From Microbacterium sp. NC79 (GTDB lineage: Bacteria; Actinomycetota; Actinomycetes; Actinomycetales; Microbacteriaceae): 64,000 bases of DNA. Under the pieces are notes generated by a model that saw only the letters and a list, made by a program, of their open reading frames with translations, was not told the DNA's origin and searched no databases. Location of the stretch: NCBI RefSeq assembly GCF_019061125.1, contig NZ_JAHQYI010000001.1:1302001-1366000 (forward strand), written 5' to 3'. The position numbers and the translations under genes are program-made. Positions 57,827 to 64,000 of the stretch are shown here, piece after piece; positions within the stretch are counted from its first letter, which is position 1, and each line of letters begins with the position of its first letter.

Positions 57827-58945
57827 ATGGTGTACGCCCTGAATCCGAGTGCAGAGCCGGCCACGGCATGCATGGATATTTCCCAAGTGCTCACACCCGA
57901 CGGCGTGCGGGTGCAGAACGTCGAGCTGGATACCTATCTGGCGTCGGTCACAGCCGACGACGTGCTTTCGCTGTACCGCGATATGGCGGTTGTCCGCCGC
58001 ATCGATAAGGAAGGCTTCTCGCTGCAGCGGCAGGGACAGCTGGGCCTGTGGGCGCCGTGCCTCGGGCAGGAAGCCGCACAGATCGGCACTGCGCGGGCAC
58101 TTCGCGCGACGGACTTCGTGTTCCCCAGCTACCGCGAGACCGGCGTGATCTATGTGCGCGGGGCCGAGAACCGTGACTTTGTTGGCACGTGGCGCGGTGA
58201 AACCAACTCAACATACGACCCGTATCGCATCAATACCGCCACGATGCAGATCATCATTGGTGCGCAAACGCTCCATGCGGTCGGGTATGCGATGGGCATC
58301 ACCGCCGATGGTGCTGACGACGTCGCTGTCGCCTACTTCGGTGACGGCGCGTCGAGCCAAGGCGACGTTAACGAAGCGATGGTGTTCGCGTCGTCGTTCA
58401 AGGCACCCGTTGTTTTCGTTTGCCAAAACAACCAGTGGGCAATCTCCGAGCCCGTCAGCGTGCAGTCGGAGTTCCCGATTGCCGGGCGCGCGCCCGGGTT
58501 CGGTATCCCTAGCATGCGCGTCGACGGCAACGATGTGCTGGCTTGCCTTGCGGCGATGCGCTGGGCGACGGAACATGCACGCAACGGCCACGGACCGGCA
58601 TTCATCGAGGCAGTGACCTACCGGATGGGGCCGCACACCACGAGCGATGACCCCACGCGCTACCGCGACGAGGAAGAGCTGGAAACATGGCGCCGCCGCG
58701 ACCCGCTGGACCGTGTCGAGAAGTATTTGCGGGCGGAAGGCGTACTGACTGACGACGTCGCGGCAGATATCGCTGCCGAAGCCGATCGGGTCGGCACTGC
58801 CGTCCGCGAAGCCGCACTGACGATGCCGAACCGGGCACCACTCGAAGTTTTCGATCACGCGTACGCGACGCCGCACACCGGCATTGAAGCTGAGCGCCGC
58901 GCCTACGCCGCGTATCTCGCGCAGTTCGAAGGCGGTGCATCATGA
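57827..58945 (+). CDS. bkdA: Branched-chain 2-oxo acid dehydrogenase E1 alpha
   Basis: A 372-residue thiamine-diphosphate subunit. The ThDP motif is FGDGASSQGDVNEAMVFAS through FVCQNNQWAIS, with VDGNDVLA and YRMGPHTTSDDPTRYRD typical of branched-chain E1. Substrates are keto acids from Leu, Ile and Val. ATG 57827 has GGAAGG at good spacing; an in-frame ATG at 57875 is also possible. Four-base overlap with E1 beta. Confidence 0.93.
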   Translation: MVYALNPSAEPATACMDISQVLTPDGVRVQNVELDTYLASVTADDVLSLYRDMAVVRRIDKEGFSLQRQGQLGLWAPCLGQEAAQIGTARALRATDFVFPSYRETGVIYVRGAENRDFVGTWRGETNSTYDPYRINTATMQIIIGAQTLHAVGYAMGITADGADDVAVAYFGDGASSQGDVNEAMVFASSFKAPVVFVCQNNQWAISEPVSVQSEFPIAGRAPGFGIPSMRVDGNDVLACLAAMRWATEHARNGHGPAFIEAVTYRMGPHTTSDDPTRYRDEEELETWRRRDPLDRVEKYLRAEGVLTDDVAADIAAEADRVGTAVREAALTMPNRAPLEVFDHAYATPHTGIEAERRAYAAYLAQFEGGAS

Positions 58946-59952
58946 CGACCATGACGATGGGCAAAGCGCTCAACCAGGCCTTGCGTCAGGCGATGACAGA
59001 CGACGACAAGGTCGTGTTGATGGGGGAGGACATCGGTGCCCTCGGCGGCGTATTCCGCATCACCGACGCCCTCCAAGACGAGTTCGGCGCAGGCCGTGTG
59101 ATTGATACTCCGCTCGCAGAATCCGGAATCGTCGGAACCGCGGTGGGGCTCGCAATGCGCGGCTACCGTCCAGTGGTGGAGATTCAATTCGACGGCTTCG
59201 TGTACCCAGCGTTCGATCAGATCGTCTGCCAGGTCGCGAAGTTGCACTACCGTACCCTCGGGCGCGTAAAGATGCCGATCACGATTCGCATTCCGTGGGC
59301 CGGTGGCGTTGGCGCTGCCGAGCACCACTCGGAGTCGCCGGAAGCGTACTTCGTGCACACCGCTGGCCTGCGCGTTATCGCGGTATCGAACCCGCAAGAC
59401 GCCTACGCGATGCTGCAACAGGCGATTGCTTGCGATGACCCGGTGATCTTCCTCGAGCCGAAGCGGCTCTACCACACCAAGGGAGAGGTCGACCTCGATA
59501 CCCATCACACCGACGTTGCCCCGATGGGGATCGCACGCGTTGCACGCCCTGGCACCGATGTCACGCTCGTCACCTACGGCGCACAGGTAAAGACGGCGCT
59601 CGATGCTGCTGAAGCAGCCGCCGACGAGGGCGTATCGATTGAGGTTATCGACCTGCGCTCGATCTCACCGATCGACTACGAAACGATTGACGCGTCGGTG
59701 CGAAAGACCGGTCGCGTTGTGGTGACTCACGAGGCTTCGCGCGAAGCGGGAGTGGCTGCCGAAGTTATCGCCAGCATTACTGAGCGATGCTTCGATTGGC
59801 TCGAGACCGCGCCGGTGCGCATCACAGGCCACGACATCCCGTACCCGCCGTCGAAGCTGGAAAAGCAACACATCCCTGACCTCGATCGCATTCTCGACGG
59901 CGTTGACCGCGCGCTCGGCCGCCAAAATAGCATGACGGGAGTCGAGCTATGA
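58942..59952 (+). CDS. bkdB: Branched-chain 2-oxo acid dehydrogenase E1 beta
   Basis: A 336-residue partner of E1 alpha. LMGEDIGALGGVFRIT, DTPLAESGIVGTAVGLAMRG and EIQFDGFVYPAFDQIV are conserved, with the HHSESPEAYF loop of 2-oxoacid E1b subunits. It overlaps its neighbours by 4 bases on both sides, keeping subunits in equal amounts. Confidence 0.95.
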   Translation: MTTMTMGKALNQALRQAMTDDDKVVLMGEDIGALGGVFRITDALQDEFGAGRVIDTPLAESGIVGTAVGLAMRGYRPVVEIQFDGFVYPAFDQIVCQVAKLHYRTLGRVKMPITIRIPWAGGVGAAEHHSESPEAYFVHTAGLRVIAVSNPQDAYAMLQQAIACDDPVIFLEPKRLYHTKGEVDLDTHHTDVAPMGIARVARPGTDVTLVTYGAQVKTALDAAEAAADEGVSIEVIDLRSISPIDYETIDASVRKTGRVVVTHEASREAGVAAEVIASITERCFDWLETAPVRITGHDIPYPPSKLEKQHIPDLDRILDGVDRALGRQNSMTGVEL

Positions 59953-61307
59953 GCACGTCTTTCCTTCTGCCCGACCTCGGTGAAGGGTTGCCCGAAGCGG
60001 AGATTGTTGCCTGGCACGTCGCCGTTGGTGACGAGGTCGCGTTGAACCAGACGATCGCTGAAGTAGAAACGGCGAAGGCGATCGTTGAGTTGCCTTCGCC
60101 GTATGCCGGAACCATTGCTGAGCTGTTTGCGAATGCCGGTGACGTTGTGGAGGTGGGTAAGCCTCTCTTGGCGTTCACACTGGCGGGGGAGAGCTCGCCA
60201 GCGCAAACGGCGCCAACCGCTGATGGTGATGACGACGTCGTGCCGCCCAACCTGGTTGGTTATGGCGCGGCTCCCGCAGCCAAGGGCAAGCCCGCGCGGC
60301 GCGCGCGCGGCGGCGCCCCCGCTGCTCCTGTCGCGACCAGCCACTCCGTCACGGCACCAGCGGCACCTGCCGCCGCGGTTCCGGCAGCCTCTGCCGTCGA
60401 GGTTCCGGCCGCGGCGGCGGAGAGAGCCGAACGCCCACGCTCAACCCCGCCCGTGCGCAAGTTTGCGCGCGATCACGGTGTTGAGCTGACCGACATTGCC
60501 GGCACGGGTGAGTTCGGCCGCATTACGCGCGCCGACGTCGAGGCATTCATCGCTGGGGAAGTGGCCAGGGTGAGTGACACGCCAGTAGCGCAGATCGAGT
60601 CTGTCGGTGCTCGTGAAACACGGACCCCCATCAAGGGTGTGCGCAAGTTCACAGCCGCTGCCATGGTGCAAAGTGCCTTCACCGCGCCGCACGTCACGTG
60701 CTTCCACACGGTTGACGTGACCGCGACGATGGAACTCATCGCACGGCTTAAAGAGGATCGAGCGCTCGCTGGGCACCGCATCGGCGTCATGGCGATCATC
60801 GCGAAGGCGGTGTGTCTCGCTCTGCGCGCGACGCCATCGCTCAACTCTCGGTGGGATGAGGCGGCTGGCGAGATCGTCGAGTACCACTATGTGAATCTCG
60901 GGATCGCCGCTGCAACGCCGCGTGGTCTTGTCGTGCCGAACATTGTCGATGCCGACCGGCTGACTTTGCCTGACATGGCATCGCACATCAGCGAACTGAC
61001 GACGACGGCCCGTGAGGGCAAGTCGACGCCGGCTGCGCTGAGCGGCGGAACCTTCTCCATCAGCAATATCGGAACGTTCGGAATCGAGGCGGGCACCCCG
61101 ATTCTGAATCCAGGTGAGGCCGGAATCCTTGCCGTGGGCGCGGTTCAGCGTCGGCCATGGGAATTTCAGGGTGAGATCGCGCTGCGCGACGTCATGACGT
61201 TGAGCCTGTCGTTTGATCATCGCCTCGTAGACGGGCAGCAGGGTGCGGAATTCTTGCGAACTGTTGGCGACCTGCTGAATGACCCGGGCCGGGCGCTCTT
61301 GTTCTAG
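59949..61307 (+). CDS. bkdC: 2-oxo acid dehydrogenase E2 acyltransferase
   Basis: A 452-residue core subunit. One lipoyl domain (1-76) has the modified Lys in EVETAKAIVELP, a Pro/Ala-rich linker follows (about 100-160), then an E3/E1-binding domain (VRKFARDHGVELTDIAGTG) and a catalytic domain ending FDHRLVDGQQ with the active His. The complex's E3 (lipoamide dehydrogenase) is not encoded here. Its stop shares bases with the TetR gene stop. Confidence 0.94.
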   Translation: MSTSFLLPDLGEGLPEAEIVAWHVAVGDEVALNQTIAEVETAKAIVELPSPYAGTIAELFANAGDVVEVGKPLLAFTLAGESSPAQTAPTADGDDDVVPPNLVGYGAAPAAKGKPARRARGGAPAAPVATSHSVTAPAAPAAAVPAASAVEVPAAAAERAERPRSTPPVRKFARDHGVELTDIAGTGEFGRITRADVEAFIAGEVARVSDTPVAQIESVGARETRTPIKGVRKFTAAAMVQSAFTAPHVTCFHTVDVTATMELIARLKEDRALAGHRIGVMAIIAKAVCLALRATPSLNSRWDEAAGEIVEYHYVNLGIAAATPRGLVVPNIVDADRLTLPDMASHISELTTTAREGKSTPAALSGGTFSISNIGTFGIEAGTPILNPGEAGILAVGAVQRRPWEFQGEIALRDVMTLSLSFDHRLVDGQQGAEFLRTVGDLLNDPGRALLF

Positions 61308-61939
61308 TTCGTGGGGGTGGTGGGTGCGGACACGTACCCGCCATCGCCCAACTCGGCAAGGAGCGCAGCCTTCGTCATCGCGACCAACGTTGCCGCGGTG
61401 AACGACGCGTGCGCGCCAGAGCCGACGCTGTGCGGGGTTGAGTTAATGAGACCAAAACCGGCCTGCACGCGCAGGCGGCGCTCAGCTGGGTCCAGCGCTG
61501 GGCGCACTTCGCCGAGCACCTGCATCCAGTTCTGAATGTAGGCACGCTGCAGGTGACGGACAGTTTCGAGGTCATCAGGCGCGAGCTGGGAGAAGTCGCG
61601 ATCCTGCACGCGAATGACGTCGCTTTGCGAAAGTGCGAAGGTGACATGAAACACGATGAGGTCGTGCAGGCGCGAATCAGCATCCGCATCGCGGGCCGTG
61701 ACAGCCGCTCCGCCATCGTGCAAACGCTGGCTGACGTCGATGAGGAGGGCGCCGAGGAGGGCCTGTTTGCCGCTGAAATGGCGGTAGACAGCCGGGCCAG
61801 ACACGCCGACGGCAGCGCCGAGATCCTCCAGCGACACGGCGTTGAATCCGCGCGTGGCAAAGAGCCGTGCCGATTCACGCAGCAGAGCTTCGCGACGAAG
61901 CGCCTTTGCGCGATCGCGATCAGTGACCTCTATTGCCAT
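61304..61939 (-). CDS. TetR/AcrR-family regulator
   Basis: A 211-residue TetR protein. The HTH reads LFATRGFNAVSLEDLGAAVGVSGPAVYRHFSGKQALL. The ligand domain resembles regulators beside acyl-CoA carboxylase genes, with RVQDRDFSQLAPDDLETV. It is divergent from the carboxylase operon and likely represses it through two sites in the gap. The ligand is probably an acyl-CoA or related metabolite; that is inference. Confidence 0.92.
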   Translation of the reverse strand: MAIEVTDRDRAKALRREALLRESARLFATRGFNAVSLEDLGAAVGVSGPAVYRHFSGKQALLGALLIDVSQRLHDGGAAVTARDADADSRLHDLIVFHVTFALSQSDVIRVQDRDFSQLAPDDLETVRHLQRAYIQNWMQVLGEVRPALDPAERRLRVQAGFGLINSTPHSVGSGAHASFTAATLVAMTKAALLAELGDGGYVSAPTTPTN

Positions 61940-61943
61940 TTCA

Positions 61944-61986
61944 GTTAATCCTCGCTAACCTGAAATCTCAGTTAGTGAACACTAAC
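61944..61986. promoter_or_regulatory. Two candidate TetR operators
   Basis: GTTAGTGAACACTAAC at 61971-61986 has perfect 7-base arms around AA. GTTAATCCTCGCTAAC at 61944-61959 has GTTA/TAAC arms at the same outer spacing. Their centres are 27 bases apart, and both lie between the TetR and carboxylase genes. Confidence 0.6.
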
Positions 61987-62044
61987 CAATGACGATCATG
62001 CCAGACAACGGGTGTGATCGGATTGTGACGTCGACGGAGACTCC

Positions 62045-63649
62045 ATGATCACGCTTTCCAGCACCGCCACCCGCGATGAATCGTTCACCACCAATGAACA
62101 GGCGCAGCTCGCTTTACGCGACGAACTGCGCGATCGTCTCGCCACCGTCGCCCTCGGCGGGCCAGAATCATCCCGCCAGCGGCATGTGAAACGCGGCAAA
62201 ATGCTCGCGCGCGACCGCATCGATCGCCTCCTTGACGAAGGCAGTCCGTTTCTAGAGATCGGCGCCCTCGCCGCGTTCGGTCTCTACGAAGGCGAGGCAC
62301 CGTGTGCCGGAGTGGTCGCTGGTATCGGCATGGTGCATGACCGGCTCGTCATGATTGTCGCGAACGACGCGACGGTCAAGGGCGGCACGTACTACCCGAT
62401 GACGGTCAAGAAGCATTTGCGCGCGCAGGAGATTGCTCGCGAAAACCGCTTGCCATGCATTTATCTCGTTGACTCCGGTGGCGCCTACTTGCCCAGACAG
62501 GATCAGGTTTTTCCTGACCGAGAGCACTTCGGCCGTATTTTCTTCAACCAGGCGAACCTCTCCGCGGCTGGTATCGCGCAGATCGCGGCCGTCATGGGCT
62601 CAAGCACAGCAGGCGGCGCATACGTGCCTGCCATGAGTGACGAGACCGTGATCGTTCGTCGCCAGGGCACGATCTTCCTCGGCGGACCTCCGCTCGTGAA
62701 AGCGGCGATTGGCGAAGACATTTCGGCGGAGGAGCTTGGTGGCGGCGACGTTCACGCCAAGCAGAGCGGTGTCGTCGACCACATCGCTGAAAACGATGAG
62801 CACGCGCTCGAAATTGTGCGCGACATTGTCAGCACGCTGCCGCCAACGCCAGCACCCGTGTGGCCGGTCGCCGATGTTCGCGAGCCGGCCGTTGCCGAAG
62901 ACGAACTGTACGGCGTGATCCCCGTCGACGTTAACCAGCCGTATGACCCCCGCGAGGTGATTGCCCGCCTCGTCGATGGTTCCGAGTTTCGCGAGTTCAA
63001 GCGGGAGTATGGTGACACCGTCGTCACCGGCTTCGCGCGCGTTCACGGCCACCAGGTCGGAATCGTCGCAAACCAGGGCGTGCTGTTCCGGGAATCAGCA
63101 TTGAAGGCCGCGCACTTTGTTGAGCTGTGCGATCAACGCGGCATTCCGCTCGTCTTTTTGCAGAACATTTCCGGCTTTATGGTCGGTCGGGATGCCGAGG
63201 CCGGTGGCATCGCGAAAGACGGCGCCAAAATGGTCACCGCTGTCGCCACGACGCGCGTGCCGAAGATCACGATTATCGTCGGCGGCTCATTTGGTGCGGG
63301 AAACTACGCCATGAACGGGCGCGGCTACGACCCGCGGTTCTTGTTCACGTGGCCAGGCTCACGCATCTCTGTCATGGGTGGCGCACAGGCAGCGCGTGTG
63401 CTATCAACGGTCAGGGGGGATCAGCTTGCGGCTGCCGGAACCCCGTGGTCGGCTACGGAGGAAGCGGAGTTCCAAGCACCGATTCTTGCGCAGTACGAAG
63501 AGCAGGGCAGTCCCTACTATGCCACCGCCCGGCTCTGGGACGACGGCATCATCGAACCCACCGACACGCGCCGTGTTTTGGGGCTCACCCTCGACATCGT
63601 TTCCCGTGTTCCCCTCGCCGAACCCCGCTTCGGCCTGTTCCGGATGTGA
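62045..63649 (+). CDS. Acyl-CoA carboxylase carboxyltransferase (beta) subunit, methylcrotonyl type
   Basis: A 534-residue carboxyltransferase. [43 protein letters not shown] sequence, [17 protein letters not shown] and [17 protein letters not shown] match the methylcrotonyl/geranyl branch better than propionyl subunits. [18 protein letters not shown] carries the C-domain oxyanion loop. Likely acts in leucine breakdown, in line with the bkd genes. ATG 62045 is close to the operator pair. Confidence 0.93.
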   Translation: MITLSSTATRDESFTTNEQAQLALRDELRDRLATVALGGPESSRQRHVKRGKMLARDRIDRLLDEGSPFLEIGALAAFGLYEGEAPCAGVVAGIGMVHDRLVMIVANDATVKGGTYYPMTVKKHLRAQEIARENRLPCIYLVDSGGAYLPRQDQVFPDREHFGRIFFNQANLSAAGIAQIAAVMGSSTAGGAYVPAMSDETVIVRRQGTIFLGGPPLVKAAIGEDISAEELGGGDVHAKQSGVVDHIAENDEHALEIVRDIVSTLPPTPAPVWPVADVREPAVAEDELYGVIPVDVNQPYDPREVIARLVDGSEFREFKREYGDTVVTGFARVHGHQVGIVANQGVLFRESALKAAHFVELCDQRGIPLVFLQNISGFMVGRDAEAGGIAKDGAKMVTAVATTRVPKITIIVGGSFGAGNYAMNGRGYDPRFLFTWPGSRISVMGGAQAARVLSTVRGDQLAAAGTPWSATEEAEFQAPILAQYEEQGSPYYATARLWDDGIIEPTDTRRVLGLTLDIVSRVPLAEPRFGLFRM

Positions 63650-63654
63650 GCGCC

Positions 63655-64000
63655 ATGTTCCGTACCGTTTTGGTCGCCAACCGTGGCGAGATCGCGCGCC
63701 GTGTCTTGCGCACACTGCGACAAGAAGGCATCCGCTCCGTCGCCGTGTACAGCGATGCCGACGTGGACGCGCCGTTTGTGCGCGAAGCTGATGTCGCCGT
63801 GCGCATTGGCCCCGCCGCAGCGCGCGACAGTTACCTCAACATCGACGCCGTGATCGCGGCAGCCCAACAGAGTGGTGCTGAAGCGATTCACCCAGGCTAC
63901 GGTTTCCTCTCCGAAAACGTGGCCTTCGCCGAAGCGTGTGAACGTGCGGGCATCGTCTTCATCGGGCCGAGCGTCGAAGCCCTGACCATAATGGCCGACA
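63655..64000 (+). CDS. Acyl-CoA carboxylase biotin carboxylase (alpha) subunit, partial
   Basis: The first 115 residues of a biotin-dependent carboxylase subunit, cut by the window edge. [19 protein letters not shown] is the classic start, [19 protein letters not shown] and [17 protein letters not shown] follow. The frame is open to the end. Five bases after the beta subunit stop, so the two form the carboxylase. The ATP-grasp and biotin-carrier parts lie beyond the window. Confidence 0.93.
   Translation, partial: MFRTVLVANRGEIARRVLRTLRQEGIRSVAVYSDADVDAPFVREADVAVRIGPAAARDSYLNIDAVIAAAQQSGAEAIHPGYGFLSENVAFAEACERAGIVFIGPSVEALTIMAD

Overview
The window reads as a stretch of core chromosome from a high-G+C actinobacterium, most likely a Microbacteriaceae member close to Microbacterium. 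Supporting this are a ctaE-qcrCAB respiratory operon with a PDWY motif in cytochrome b, WhiA, RbpA, OpcA, an actinobacterial GlgA/GlgC pair, a SUF operon of the sufBD-Rieske-sufC-DUF59 type, and many leaderless genes. I saw no insertion sequences, prophage, CRISPR array, tRNA or rRNA genes. About 60 protein genes fill nearly all of the sequence; two run off the ends (a 3-methyladenine glycosylase-family gene on the left, an acyl-CoA carboxylase biotin subunit on the right).

Layout: (1) 1-1305, glycosylase-family gene and YigZ. (2) 1379-5615, minus-strand respiratory operon ctaE-qcrC-qcrA-qcrB, divergent from trpD. (3) 6930-13358, 5'-3' exonuclease, DksA-like zinc protein, GNAT, rpsA, coaE, uvrB. 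(4) 13457-16609, small zinc protein divergent from an OhrR-like MarR regulator, then a secreted 5'-nucleotidase. (5) 16748-28103, uvrA-uvrC-rapZ-whiA, sodA, then gap-pgk-tpiA-secG-rbpA. (6) 28421-36530, minus-strand tkt-tal-pgi-zwf-opcA-pgl with several 4-base stop/start overlaps. (7) 36718-39327, ctaB and ctaA (heme A synthesis), convergent. (8) 39531-46098, SUF Fe-S assembly genes, a C-S lyase-type aminotransferase and an MFS transporter. (9) 46160-50797, bioY, an ABC-F protein, SURF1 and two small genes, fabG. (10) 50873-55160, serB, divergent glgC/glgA, a lone ABC ATPase, rpmE2. (11) 55499-57187, a DEDDh exonuclease and an alpha/beta hydrolase. (12) 57184-64000, branched-chain keto acid dehydrogenase (E1a-E1b-E2) with an Lrp regulator, followed by a TetR regulator and methylcrotonyl-type acyl-CoA carboxylase genes: together a branched-chain amino acid breakdown locus.

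How it fits together: respiration is represented by cytochrome bc1, oxidase subunit III, heme A synthesis and SURF1; central carbon by lower glycolysis plus the pentose phosphate pathway; DNA repair by UvrABC and nucleases. The most interesting regulatory signal is one promoter architecture shared by uvrA, uvrB and the DEDDh exonuclease: GTGTCGGAG, 8 bases, TANNNT, exactly 6 bases, start codon. It resembles the mycobacterial RecA-independent (PafBC) DNA-damage promoter. The most unusual non-coding signal is a family of nested palindromic elements in the larger convergent intergenic gaps (about 28.2, 37.9 and 55.4 kb). Two of them share a conserved centre, and the three are embedded to differing degrees in GGTTCC/GGAACC repeats, a hexamer that looks over-used throughout the window.
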